This document shows positions 50,721 to 63,548 of a stretch of DNA of 64,000 nucleotides, piece by piece (positions within the stretch are counted from its first letter, which is position 1; every line of letters starts with the position of its first letter). The DNA lies in NCBI GenBank assembly GCA_963921795.1, contig OY997645.1, positions 24,949,472 through 25,013,471 of the forward strand, written 5' to 3'. The notes beneath the pieces are model-generated. The model saw nothing but the letters and a program-made list of their open reading frames with translations. It was not told the DNA's origin and did no database searches. The position numbers were made by a program, and so were the translations under genes. This DNA is from Nannobrachium achirus. Its lineage: Eukaryota > Chordata > Actinopteri > Myctophiformes > Myctophidae.

Positions 50721-51181
50721 GTGAGCTTATCTCCTCCCTCAAGGCATCCGCTTTCAAGCCGCGGGCTCGAGTGTAAATAACCTTGCTGGAGAGGGAGGGT
50801 ATTTCCGCAAACTGTAGTCTGTAGCCCCGTGTCACTGTCCGAAACACCCAGTGATTCGGATTGCAACGCTTCCATTGCTCTGCACACTGTGCTAACGTGT
50901 TGCTGAGCAACGGAGAAGCCTTGGGGTTGTACCGCCTGAGCGGGACTACTGGGCCGTGAGGGAGAGGATGGACGGGACCGAGAGGTTCCGTATCCGGGCA
51001 CGTTTCCGTATCCGCTAGACGCCGGGCCGAAAGGCGCGGAGACACCGGAGGAAAGAGCGTTTCCGTTTCCGGTACGCTTATTTCCGTATCCGGTGGGAGA
51101 CGGACACGTGACCTCCGAGAAGCCTCGCTTGTTAATAATACAGGCGGCACATAACGTGGAGCCCGGGGGACAGGGTTTATC

Positions 51182-52084
51182 TCATAAGTAACATAATCCC
51201 CGGCTCAGGGAATTGTATTTACGTTTATAACCTGTTCTAAGGCCTTTATATGCTTCCTTACGGGAAGACGAGGCCGACCCTGGGTGTTGAAATGTGCTGG
51301 CTTCTTCCCTGACGCTAAGACCAAACTCCTGTCCTGAGCTAGAGTCGGCATAGCAGTGCCGCTCAGTGGAGACAGAGGGGTATTGCACACTAGTGAAACC
51401 ATACCATTGTGAATAGGAATTAGCTTGTCTGGGAACATTTTGCAATGAGAAATATTCTGCTTGTACCCTGTCTGCGTGACTGGAGAAAGCGATTTTTTCT
51501 GAGTGGAAAGAAATTCCAGCCTGGACTTCTCTACACTGGCTAAATTCATGCAAAATGGGGTCGTCTGTACTAGAGCAGGTGGGTTTGAAAGAAACAGGCA
51601 TTGTTTTATCAACACACACTTTAATACAGGCACTGGAGGAGAGCACAGAGGAGGAGACAATAACATTATTTTCTTGGCATGAGAAAAATTGTTTATACTG
51701 TTCACTCGTTTGCGCTTGAGAGGGGGGGTCCCCTGAATGATCAGGGGGACCCCGCCAGAGTCCAGTGTCACTTTCGCGGCGGCTTCCCACGGGCCTTGTG
51801 GGAGCTGGCCGGTATCCCGTGCCTGGGAGGGTGGCGGGATTGAGAGCGGGTCGGAGCCCCCGCTGCAGTGCGAGGGGGTCCCGCGGAGGAGGAGGAGGGG
51901 GTCCTAGGGGGATTGTTGGATTTCCCTTGCTTGGAGGAAGAGCGCCCCCTGTCGGCCTGACCGGGGGCCTTGCTTCGTCCCTGCCTCTTCTCCTTTCTGG
52001 GTGCCTGGGGGTCCGTCGTGGCCTCCAGGAGTTCCAGAGTGATCTTCTTATCCGCCACCTCCTGGCGGAGAAGATCCAGTCCAC
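51182..52084 (-). mobile_element. DIRS gag-like region
   Basis: Basic, Pro-rich start (GRDEARPPVRPTGG) followed by low-complexity Ser-rich text. The position upstream of reverse transcriptase fits a gag-like protein. There is no diagnostic motif. Confidence 0.5.
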
Positions 52085-52256
52085 CGCCCATGAGGGAGGT
52101 AGGGTGGCCGGGGAGGTCTTGCAGGACCTTCTCGGTCTCCCCTTCGGAACTGCCAGGACATTTCACCTTTCACCGATTTTGTCAACTGAAATGTATTTTG
52201 GCAGGCCTTGATGGCATCATAATGACTTTTGATTGATGATTTTACACTTGGTTGCG

Positions 52257-52312
52257 TGCTGAAAATAGCCCATCTACAAGCTCACAACACGTCGCAGATC
52301 TGCTATTTTCAG
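52257..52312. repeat. GATCTACAAG palindrome inside hAT copy B
   Basis: GCTGAAAATAGCCCATCTAC ... GCAGATCTGCTATTTTCAGC at the place corresponding to 13391-13436 in copy A. Confidence 0.85.
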
Positions 52313-52540
52313 CGCGCAACACCTGAGAGCAACCAAACATAAAATGACTGTCTTCTCCACTAGACCCTCCCTAATGTTTTAGTCTAGTTTTTATTTTGTT
52401 GATGAAATTGTCAATATATTTTGTCTTAGTTTTAGTCATCATAGTTTAGTTTTTATTTAGTTTTCAGTCAGTCGATTTTTTTTGTCAGTGAAAAAAACAT
52501 AGTCATAGTTTTAGTCGACGAAATCAACACTGCACAGCAG

Positions 52541-53490
52541 TTAAGGAAGTGTTGACTGCCCATATCTGATGGACTCTAATCGTGCTCTTTGTTGTGCATG
52601 GCGTGGGCTAGAATGCATGTCCAATAGCTCATAATATGAGAAATATAGCAGCATCTGATATAGCATGACACGCAGAAGGAACAGGCAGGAATGTGAGGAA
52701 TTGGAATGTGGCTGTCAGTCGAACGGTCCAGTCTGCTTGCATAACTCCGGACTCGCATCTAATGCATGAGTGGAGCATTTGTTTTGCTGTAATCTTTAAA
52801 TAAAGTATTTTGTTATGTTGTAATAATGTTAGGTGTAAAAAAGGAAAGTGACTGTCCCAGTCGGCAGTTATTGATTGGATTTAATATATTCATTTGGAAT
52901 AAGCAATGCCTTTGATGTGAGGAGGTGCGTTGATTAGTGACAGACTGGCTGGAATCTTTGACAAATTTGGTAAATTGAGTTCCAACAAAGAATTTGATGA
53001 TGTTCACCCTCAAAGTCTGCCCCCCCAATCAAAAATAAAGTTAGCCGCCGTTGACACACACACACGCACACACACACATACACGCATGCACACACGCACG
53101 CACGCAAATATGTGCTGCCGTTGTGCTGGTGACGTGTTAGAAACTGAACTTAAAATTACTTTGTGCTTTGAGACAACTGCAAATTTGCTTAGTATGTACT
53201 TTCATGCTCTGTGCGTGTGCAATAGTGTATATTCATACATAACCCCCTATCAGTCATGCAATGTTCTCCACACATGTTTATTCTAATCAATCCTGATCCA
53301 ATTTAAAGCAGTCTTCCATCTCCAGAGTTGCTTTGACAGCAGTGAGAACATACTGTAAGAGCATGCAAATCAAAGGACTGTTTTGTGGTAGTGAGATTAA
53401 AATAAGCCTGTATTCATTCCTTTTCATATCAACTACTAATGGAAGTCACTGAAGCCACAAATAGCCCAAAGCTCTCGACATGCCAAGTAG
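52541..53490. other. non-coding, short CA runs
   Basis: CACG/CACA-rich patch 53055-53105. No gene seen. Confidence 0.5.
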
Positions 53491-53495
53491 AGTTG

Positions 53496-53498
<3 letters not shown>

Positions 53499-53562
<64 letters not shown>

Positions 53563-53608
53563 TGTGCGTGTGCGTGTGCGTGTGTGTGTGTGTGTGTTTG
53601 TGTGTGGA
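53499..53608. repeat. (TG)n microsatellite
   Basis: TG with a GCG-containing interruption near 53562. Confidence 0.96.
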
Positions 53609-54173
53609 TGTGCCTGTCATTTTTTTGTGCGTATTCAATGAGGCCCGTTGTCAGATGATTCGCGAGGTAGGCAGTTCTTGAAAACATGGCCTCATGCATC
53701 AGCCACTATAATAAGAATTGTAGAAGGCTGTTCGCTGCCAGCGCCAATGAGAAGAGGGCCATCCACTGCCTTCATAGGAAGGTAAAGTTTCCTAAAATGA
53801 AGCATTACCCCACCAGTCATCCATCTACGTCTTGAGAGTCAATATTGCTCAACGTATCAAGAATTCTGCGCATCAGTAGATATTCTATTTGTATTAACAC
53901 CTAGCTGTTCTTCTGCTGCATAGCTGTTTGGAAGGTGCTATGCATGATAAATGCAGAGAGAGAACTAGGAGTGGTGATGTGCATTGTAACGGCTGGAGAG
54001 GACAAACGGTTTGGTAAAATTAAGATTAAGTAGGCCTTGCAGAGCCATGTGGCCCATAGGGTGGGAGCCTATATGTCCTGTTTCAGTAGCGTGAGGCAGC
54101 TTGATCAGGGACGTGCAGAGAATGTTAGAGAGGCAGGGTCTGACATTTTTAAAAGGGCATTTTGGTGAAAATA
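53609..54173. other. non-coding, nothing recognised
   Basis: No gene seen. Confidence 0.5.
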
Positions 54174-54249
54174 TTGAAAATAGCAGACCTCCAAGCTCAC
54201 AACACGTCACGCTGGGACACATTGTGAGCTTGGAGGTCGGCTATTTTCG
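54174..54249. repeat. GATCTACAAG palindrome, full copy with matched arm changes
   Basis: GAAAATAGCAGACCTCCAAG ... CTTGGAGGTCGGCTATTTTC. The usual ATCTACAAG is changed to ACCTCCAAG on one arm and to the matching CTTGGAGGT on the other. Confidence 0.92.
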
Positions 54250-55015
54250 TTGCTTGATACCACACTGAACTAAGCATAATCAAGTGAATACTGGAGATGT
54301 GGCGTAACGTCATGGATTTCTACACTGAGAGGGCAATTCTTTCAACATGAGATGCCGCATTCAAGTTGAGAGTTTGGAAGGCAATTCTCTTGAATGCTGC
54401 CTTCAGGTATGGCATGGAAAGAGGGCATTTGCATTTCTTTCACGGCATTCATGGTCTGGAGAGGGCACTTTTTACAGACTGATAAAAGGGCAGGGGTCAA
54501 GCCTACTTTGATGTGTGCACGTGCCTGAGCTTCATGTACAAATTCACCACTTGGACATGACACTAATATATTGCAGGGATTTACCCCCAATCCAATCCTT
54601 GTGGTTGATTGGATGTTAATGATAGAGGACGTGTTTGGTTAAAATAATAATGATAATAAAAAGGAAGCCAACAGAATGGCAAAAAGCAGTTTGACGTTCG
54701 GATCTGACAGAGATAAAACAAAGACGAAGCACTGGCCAAGGTTGCACAAAAATGATATGTTGAGCAAGCAAACCTTGGTTACGTCAGACCTAAATGGTCC
54801 ACTTATTTCTTCAAGTGTGAATGGCCTATCCTTGAATGTCATATCCATTCAATTAGTACCTCATTAATTAAATTAATTTCTTCCAGCCCTTTGTGCTATA
54901 ACACCATGTCTCCTTTCTTGTCTTTTAATCTCTGCTGTATTGCTACTAACCTCCTGATGCTATCAGCATATAGGCTCCTTAGCGCACACTGGGCAATAAT
55001 GGTGTTAGAGTCGTG
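54250..55015. other. non-coding, nothing recognised
   Basis: GAGGGCA words repeat near 54330, 54420 and 54460. No gene. Confidence 0.5.
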
Positions 55016-55044
55016 TGTGTGAGTATAATGTATGAGCGTGTGAG

Positions 55045-55253
<209 letters not shown>

Positions 55254-55359
55254 TGCACTCAGGTGAAGGTACGACCTACCTAACAGGATCAGGTATTGGG
55301 TTACTGTATATAACAGCTACCATCCTGTGGTAGCAAAGGGATGACACAGCAACTAGAGG

Positions 55360-55407
<48 letters not shown>

Positions 55408-55410
55408 TGT
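55360..55410. repeat. (GTGC)n microsatellite
   Basis: About 12 GTGC units. Confidence 0.96.
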
Positions 55411-55570
55411 GTACGCGCATGCACATATGCGTGCGCGTGGGCTCTCCTCCCAGCAGGGTTGACCTGTCGACACATTCGTGGGGGGTCTGGTTAAAGCTGG
55501 TCACTCAGCAGGTGCCTGTTAATTAGACAGCAGATACGGATCAGGATGTACTGAAACTCTGCTGGAGGTC

Positions 55571-55572
<2 letters not shown>

Positions 55573-55625
<53 letters not shown>
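55573..55625. repeat. (GA)n microsatellite
   Basis: About 26 GA units. Confidence 0.97.
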
Positions 55626-55628
<3 letters not shown>

Positions 55629-57063
55629 TCAGGATTTGAAGAGAAACAGAGATGATGGATTGTACTAGTCTCTCGAGACTTAAAATATAAATATGAACGG
55701 AAATTACAAACAGGTGACAGCTTCCTTTTTTCTTTATTTGAGTTGCCAATTATTCCTCCCCCCCAACTGATTCCTCCACACACACGTTTCTGTGTCACTG
55801 CTGTCGTATCCTACTGACTCGCGCATTCAAAGATTGTGGAATGGTTGTTTGGCTTGTGAGAGGTAGGGAGAGGATAGGAATGTGTTCTGTTACAGATGTA
55901 CTGTAACTTTAATTTGTAGTAATGGTTTGAGTTGTGCATTTGAAACCCCATAGTGGCTGGTTTACAAGGTCTAAGAGCTGTAAGCTTTTATTTTGACGTC
56001 ATATTGTCAGTGTCCTCCTAAGCAAAGTAATCAACTCAACAAAGATCAGGTGTGTTACTCATGAACACAGAACTCAGTCAGTCACTGTTGAATGCACAGC
56101 TACAAGTCAGAAGTCCTCCAAGTGTACTACTAAATGTTGTTCTGATATCTGGCCCCAAAATCTGGCATCGGTCGGGCTCTAATTTCCACAGTGTCATGGA
56201 AGAAAAGCCTCAGAAACATAATTTATCCCAAGAGCACGGGTGTCCTTGTGCTGGAGGTGCAGAGTCGTCAAACAACAAATCTAGAGCACCTCTGACAGAA
56301 CGCCAAGAGCAGATGATGTTAAATTATGTCTGGCACTGGTCCTATGAGAAGCAATTCTCAGTGTAGAACCCAGTTCATTAGCTCAATTCACATTTGCCAA
56401 AATGACAGAAGACACAAAAAAAACTACTGCTGTGTATGTAGGCCTCCTTGGTCAGCTTTTGTTCCACACAGACATAGCAGACCATGAACAGATGCCCACC
56501 TAGCTGCAGCTTGGAGGTCAACACAGCAGGCAATGTTTGTGTCCTAGCATGCATACCTGTCCATTTGTTAAATGAGAAATATCTGCTGATACACTCTGAA
56601 TTCATAATGATTAAACAAAAAACAAGGCTAACTCTCAATTGCTTCCAGCACTGGAAGTGCGCTGGACTATGAAAGGAGTCTGCAGGCATGACTCACCATT
56701 TGTGTACATGTCTGACCCCTGTTTTATACACAAATGAAGTACCCGAAAGAAACTGTTCAATAATGTGCAGTGGAGCGCCAAACGGAACCTGGCAGCATGT
56801 GAAATAATCAAAATCTAAACGAGCAGTTAAGACTTTCATGCCTTCAATATGATGATGCACAACCGTTTTGGGTAGCACTTTAAACTAAGGTGCTGTTAAT
56901 AAACATTTATTAACAGTTATTAAGATCATTTATTAATGTTAATAAAAAGCATTACACCATTGTCACATGTGGGTTGGTATGCATTAAAAAGTGAACATAC
57001 AGTAACATAGTTGGCTTGTGTGATTTTGGAGACATCTATCTGGGTTTAGCCTCCAACTAAAGT
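55626..57063. other. non-coding, possible element end
   Basis: At 56872-56960 GGGTAGCACTTTAAACTAAG with TTAATAAACATTTATTAACA is a common fish repeat start. No matching end found. No gene. Confidence 0.45.
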
Positions 57064-57071
57064 GTGTAGAA

Positions 57072-57418
57072 CAGTGGTTCCCAAACTTTTCAGGTCGAGA
57101 CCCAGATAGACCCAGTCGAGACGTTTGCCCGGGACCCAAACTGTGAAAACAGCAGATCTACAAGCTCACGGTGTGTCGCTTTGCGCCGCGTTGTGAGCTT
57201 GTAGATATTTCCACTATCTCTTAAACATTTGTTTTCTAATACATGGAATTTCTAAAAATTTACTTTTTTATTCATGAAAATCTTTGTGGGGAATGTTTTT
57301 TTGAAAATGTTTTGAAGTAATACAAAACAAAATGTGTAGGAAACAAAAATTAAAGGACCCCATAAAAATGTGTCCGCGACCCACAAATGGGTCCTGCCCC
57401 ATTGTTTGGGAACCAGTG
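57072..57418. mobile_element. hAT-type element (CAGTGGTTCCCAAAC ends)
   Basis: Perfect 8-bp duplication GTGTAGAA (57064-57071, 57419-57426). Left CAGTGGTTCCCAAAC, right GTTTGGGAACCAGTG. Contains a palindromic repeat. Confidence 0.9.
57144..57213. repeat. GATCTACAAG palindrome, full copy
   Basis: GAAAACAGCAGATCTACAAG ... TTGTGAGCTTGTAGATATTT with core GTCGCTTTGCGCCGC. Confidence 0.88.
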
Positions 57419-57426
57419 GTGTAGAA

Positions 57427-58616
57427 AGCAATGGACGAGCGTGCCTCACGTTGTAGACTTGGTCCAAGTAGGTGGGTAGTGCAAACCGTTGGTCCTCCAT
57501 GACCCAAACATTACAGCGTATTGCTGCTTTGCGCACGACGCACACCCTCCTACACCTCTCCTCCCACTCTGCTGCATGGTGAGTCACCAAAATATACTAC
57601 TTTACCTCCAGGAACTGTTCATTTTCATCAGTCCCTCTGCCCCAAAGTAGAGCCCTAAGAGTCTAAAAGCCCCACAAGCTACTGTATTCAACTGGACTAT
57701 AATGGTGCAAAGTTCAAACTGACTATCATCACCAACCTTAGCAGCTGGTGAGGTATCTCTTCCTATTCATTAACTGATTTAAGTGTTCTGTTTTTCTATC
57801 AGTCTATTTCAAATGTAGTCCATTTGAGACACATTTTGGAGTGAGTGAATGGTTGTTTTCTGTATTGTTTTTGTGATTTGTTTCCGGTCTCATATGGGGC
57901 AAAGGCCAAGTGATGTGCTGCATGAAGCTTAAACAAACAGTTGTAGTGAGTAAAGTAAACACATGTTTGCATATGACCACAGGCTATACACGAGAGCCAG
58001 CTGACCCGTAATTATGTAACAGCACTGCTATCTTGCTTAATTGTGTCTAAGGATTTGTTCAGACTGCAGGCAAATTGTTTCTCTACTGACTGTCTACACT
58101 AGGGCTGACTGTTATTTGAAAGTGAACAGATAGGATTTGTGTATTCAGACTTCATTGATCTATATGCATTTGTTGCTGCGGTAATGACATGACCCTAAGC
58201 CCCAACGAGACAGTGGGGGCAGTAGGGAGCACCAATCAGTGACTGCTTTTCAACTGAACAGTGAAACACAGTCACTGCTAACATCTCACCTGCCACCCTA
58301 AACACCCAAGAGACAGTGGGCAGTAGCATGCCACCTAGGGGCACAGGCCGGGATCTGTTCAGCCTCGGCCGGGTCCCTTGGAGGAGGATGCCTGTTGCAA
58401 GACCTGAAACACCCAGTGACTCCAGGAACCAAAGTTTGTGCATGTTATATTATTAACATAACTACATAGGCCCCTACAATCTTGAAGATCTGCTATTTTT
58501 GGTGAGTGACACTGTTGAACGTATAAAGTATAAAGCAGACATCCAAGTCTCCATACTGAGTAATCAGATTTGAATTAGATTTCAAACCACCTCAGAATGT
58601 GGTTAAAATATTATTA
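57427..58616. other. non-coding, nothing recognised
   Basis: A half palindrome (GAAGATCTGCTATTTTTGG) lies at 58482-58502. AGACAGTGGG and GGCAGTAG words repeat near 58210 and 58312. Confidence 0.45.
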
Positions 58617-58655
58617 CCAAAGAAAAGAAAAATGGAAGTCCCGCACACTGTCTTC

Positions 58656-58762
58656 ACTTACAACAGTAGTTTATTGGGCCACAACGTTTTGTACATCAGG
58701 TATCTGAAGGTCATTTAGACCGAAACGTTGTAGCCTAATAAACTACTACTGTAAGTGAAGGA
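58656..58762. repeat. inverted repeat with AACGTTG
   Basis: TTCACTTACAACAGTAGTTT and CAACGTTTTG at the left pair with GAAACGTTGTAG and ACTACTACTGTAAGTGAA at the right. GAAACGTTG also appears at 62240. Confidence 0.75.
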
Positions 58763-59479
58763 TGTGTGTGTTTCTGTTCAGATAAAAAAAAAACATGACT
58801 GAATCAAATCTGAATAGGCCTGGGTAGGCCTAAACAGTTGCACCTGCACACTATAATAGTTTTACCCAATTTTGTTCAGTGATAAAACCATCGAGAATCA
58901 GTCCAAAATTGCTGCATTTCATTATGTTTTACTCATAGAAAGGTTTTGATTCTAGGTTGATGACTCAATTTAACAACGTGCAATCGCTCTGGTGCTTGCA
59001 CATTATAGTACACACATTCAGTATGGTGCAACGTTACACAGGCATACAATGGAAGTTTCCTCACTGCTCCTCTCTACTCTGTGATTAGTCCTATTCAACA
59101 GCGGTTTGCCTGAATGCAAGCGGCTGGCATCTTTTCAAGTATACAGCCGGCTTAAGACAGAGAGAGACAATGGGAGGAGGCAGATGGTGAGTAGGTTTTG
59201 GACAGAGCGGGACAAAGATGTAAAGGACAGGAGGATATATAGACATATAAAGGAGAGCAAAGGAATGCATAGACAATGGAGACACAGATGCTAGACAGAG
59301 GCAAGGAGAAGTGAGAGGGAGAGGACAGTAAACTAAGGATAGATAGAGAGAGGGGAGGTCATTTATTTAACACTAGAATTCATACTGTATGCGCGTTATA
59401 CGCAGCTCTCACACCTGTTGCACCGCTAATTTGACCGATATGTCTGAGGGGGATTTGTCAGTACCCGTTGTACCCGTCT
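58763..59479. other. non-coding, nothing recognised
   Basis: GA-rich from 59150 to 59360. No gene. Confidence 0.5.
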
Positions 59480-59930
59480 GTCTGTCTCTTTGTGCCCATA
59501 GAGATCTCTTTATCTGTCTCTCTACCAATGTCCCCTTTATGCCCATATGTGGAGAAACTGGAGATCCCTGCTAGTATATGCCCAAACCCATATTGGCAAA
59601 CCCATATATATCCACGTTGGTTGGATCTGCGGTTCTGGTCAACTGGATATCCATATAGAGTATGCCCATAAATGGACATATCGGTAGATTTGGCGGTTCT
59701 GGACTGACGCATATCCGAACAATTCAGCGGCAGGCACAGCACTCCCTCAAGTCCTTGCTGATGTGCGAGCATGGTCCCATATACTGTATGCACATGACCA
59801 TATAGCAGTTGGATCTGTGGCTCTGGACAACGGGATCTCCGTATATGCCTATACTGTATAGGCCTATGCTGGGCATATTGGGTTTGACGCTGAGTCACAG
59901 TGATATGCCTATGGGTGTATCAGGTTTATT
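59480..59930. mobile_element. decayed Helitron-like repeat
   Basis: TTTATGCCCATATGTGGAGA, GGAGATCCCTGCT and AAACCCATATAT words match the H family, but no terminus is recognisable. Confidence 0.5.
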
Positions 59931-60650
59931 AGTGTGGTTGCTATAGGCAACAAACTGTATTGCAACATATTGTATTCGGTCAGAGAATTCTTTCCCAGCA
60001 AAGTGAACCTCGAGTGTATGTACCGGTAACTGAACCTGTGTTTTTGTAAACTTTCTCAGTAATGTTATCCGGGTTGGGTGGCTGCACAACAGAAAAGTGA
60101 AGCTTTTGGTCATGCTTCACTTGCCATCACAATATCTAATAAACTGTAAAAGGTAAGACAGAATTCATTTCCCAACGGATTCCTTGTGATACGCATCACA
60201 GCAACCACACTTGAGTTGTAGTTATATGCCTGGGCATTATCATGTCTGTCATCATTATCATGTCTATCAGTGGATAGTGATTGACTTGTGTTCAGAGACT
60301 GCTAAGCAGAATGAAAGTGAACAATATATGCATAATATTATTATTAATGACCCTGTCTCACATATTTATAAAGCAGTTAAGTACATCTTGGAGGAATGTG
60401 ATTTAAAAGCCAGAGTTGCAAAACACAGCATATACGGTCAATGTTAATGTTCAGTTCTTTATAACCGACCTCTATGAAGGAGTTAAAGAACCTCTCAAAC
60501 TCACTTCGACAGCACTGATACTATCTTTCATCTGTTTGAGGAGCTTAGAGGAGCTCATCGGTTGATTGGAAAGTTATCATTGTGAAAGGTGCAGGTCTTG
60601 CGAGTTTGAAAATGGCTCCTGATGAGAAAGGTGGTCTTTTAGATAATAGT
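59931..60650. other. non-coding, nothing recognised
   Basis: No gene seen. Confidence 0.5.
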
Positions 60651-60660
60651 GCTAGTGCAC

Positions 60661-61210
60661 GCGTGATTCCTAAACCCACCAGGCTTGAGTTAAGACCCGC
60701 CTCCTCTCGATAATCTTAAGTATGAAAGTGCCCATGAACGTTAGTGCTGCTCGCTCAAGTGCAAAGTACCTACTAGGCTACCTACTGATCATTACAATAA
60801 TACACGGAGCATAATACGCCCAAAGCCATATCCAAACCATAACAATTTAACTGATAATCAGTAAGAGTTTTTATTTTGAGCACAGTAGTGACAAATTATT
60901 AATTAATAGCTTTCTCAGTAGGTACGTTTTTCTCTTTAGCAAAGTTACAAAGTTTTCCCTTTATTAAATAAGCACAGTACAATTAAGTCAGTTTCAAGTT
61001 TTTTTTTTTTAGCACAGTTTATTTTGAGCACTGTAGTGAGAAATTAATAGCTGTGCATCGTGCAAATGCAGGCTTTTCAAGTCCAAGTCTTCATGCCTCT
61101 GACTTTATCCACCCTCCATGTGTCAGGCAGGGATTTCAGCCACTCCTGGAAGTCCTCGCGTTTCCGCGAGGCGGGTCTTAACTCAAGCCTGGTGGGTTTA
61201 GGAATCACGC
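60661..61210. mobile_element. Mutator-type non-autonomous element
   Basis: Perfect 9-bp duplication CTAGTGCAC (60652-60660, 61211-61219). Inverted ends of at least 43 bp start GCGTGATTCCTAAACCCACC and continue AGGCTTGAGTTAAGACCCGC. The interior is AT-rich with repeated TTTTGAGCACAGTA and AATTAATAGC words. No transposase. Confidence 0.87.
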
Positions 61211-61219
61211 CTAGTGCAC

Positions 61220-63170
61220 TGCTGCAGCATTATTTAAGCCCCTGTACTGTAGGGGAGGGGAATCCACATCACCTGATGTGTTGGACATGCAAACAAAGGT
61301 GCTTTGAGCGTGGATTTGGCTCCTTTTTTTTGGCTCGGGATCTTGAAAAATGAATATGAGGAATAGATGTCTTAATTGTTCATGTTGCAGGTCCCTGCAC
61401 TACTACTAAAAATTCAAACAAAAAACACATTTACGATCTGTGTTGTTTGTGTCTCCAGGACAATGGCGGACTTGAATCAAATACCCAAATACATAATGTC
61501 TCAAGGAATACTGTATAGGTTAGCAAAGATGTCTATCTTAATGAGTAATATCATCTTACACCAAGATTTAAAGCTGTTTCCGAAGCACGGCATGCCATCC
61601 CCTCTCTCTGCCTTTCTCTCACTGTCATGTATGAAATGCATAAATGAGAACAAAAGGGAACTTCCAGGGACCTTCCCCTGAACAATACCCTCTAAGACCC
61701 AAAAATAGAACTACTTGAAATAAAAAAAAATAAAAAAATCAGATGGTGTTGTAGGAGTCCTTTTTTCTTTTTTTTCTTTTTTTTTTCTTTTTTTTTTTGG
61801 TAGGAGTCCTAATCAGATGAAAATGTAATGTTCTTTTTTTTTTTTTTGTAAGGTTTTATAGCCATAAATCATAAATCATAAATCATTCTTTGATTTACAT
61901 ATGGGGGATATTCTTCACAATAATAACATATGTACATGTTCTAGACATTCTAATGATCACCAAAAAAAAATATTACAGGCATTTTACTTATGTTTTTGTG
62001 ATGTTGTTCGTCAAAACTCTGGAAAGTCAGCCTTCTGTGGCGGGTGTGAATGTCAGCCGCTGTGGGGGGTATTTATATGTAAATATTGTGGCCAATGGCA
62101 TTGTAATACTAAACAATAGAATCCAATGGTGATGTTTAGGTGGTAGGGGGCGCTAAAATAAATTGATTTAAACCTTTTTTTTTTATATAAAATACAAACG
62201 TTGTAATATTACAACAGTGGGTCCTAGAGGGAAGAGGGTCGAAACGTTGGGTTTCCCTGTAAATGAATCCTGTGCATCGTGGCTATGAGTGTGCAGCCTT
62301 TTTCTTCACCTTCAAACACTTACTTGCCAAGGTCATCAGCACCTCACTAATATTGGTGTGCGCCCTCGAGTACTTTGCGCCCTCAGTACTTTATTTTGAT
62401 GAAATCCAGGGAGTGACAAGATTGGCGTCCATAGAGTGCCCGAGGGAGGCTAGAGGGAGGGATAGAGCAGGTGTTCCCAAAAGTTGAGGGAGGGCGATCT
62501 CTTTGGCGTCCCAGTCCCGGAGACCCGTCCCAGCGGTGGGGACCCCTTGCTGCAAAGGTTTCCATGCCATGGACCTCCCATGGCATGGAAACAATTATAA
62601 GCTCACGTGTCGTGATGATACATATTATAGTGAGCTTGTCGATGTGCAACTTTTCCTATTTTAGCGTTTTAATCCTTCCTAAACACTTTTTTGAGAGTGT
62701 GTTTTTGAAAGTGACTTGTATCTCTGTGGCCGCCAATATTAGCTTGAATACGCAGATTAAGAATTGCAGTTGGGAAACCCCGTCTTGCAGTGACAGCACT
62801 TTCCAACACAATAAAAAAAAGTGCAGTGGAATGCACAGCCGTATAATACGTCTTCATTTTAACTTGGCGAGAAATATGCACAAAGAAACAGAAATATGGG
62901 CGAATAATGCCTTTCTGGTGCAAATTAGTTTTTTGGAAGAGGGAGGAATGCTGCACGCATTCTCGCGCTAATTAGATTCGCAGCTTTTCCCGTTCTTTTA
63001 AAATACAATCGCTTACTTGCTAACCTTGAAATCACTGCTCTGCTTTCCCTCACCAGAGACATGAATAAGAATGAAGTAAATTACTGCAGGAAATTGCAAG
63101 GCACACATGCACGAATGCAAACATATGCAATTGAAAAAAGTACACCACAGAAAATTGCAATTGATTATGC
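61220..63170. other. non-coding, short repeats
   Basis: T-rich tract 61756-61800 bounded by GTAGGAGTCCT twice. An inverted repeat GTTTCCATGCCATGG / CCATGGCATGGAAAC lies at 62558-62592, and a weak palindrome half at 62593-62655. Open frames here show no known motif. Confidence 0.5.
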
Positions 63171-63174
63171 ATAC

Positions 63175-63340
<166 letters not shown>

Positions 63341-63450
63341 GGGAAGAGAATACCAGCTTTTGCAAGAGTCGACAGTGAACCCTTCGCTAATACTCACTCC
63401 ACTCTGTCAGGACACACGCACGCACGTGCGCGAACGCATGCACGTGTACG

Positions 63451-63453
<3 letters not shown>

Positions 63454-63547
<94 letters not shown>
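63454..63547. repeat. (CA)n microsatellite
   Basis: About 46 CA units. Confidence 0.97.

Positions 63548-63548
<1 letters not shown>

Noticed and set aside
51765-52236. Plus-strand Gly/Arg-rich frames
   Set aside because: They are antisense shadows of the DIRS gag-like region in GC-rich sequence.
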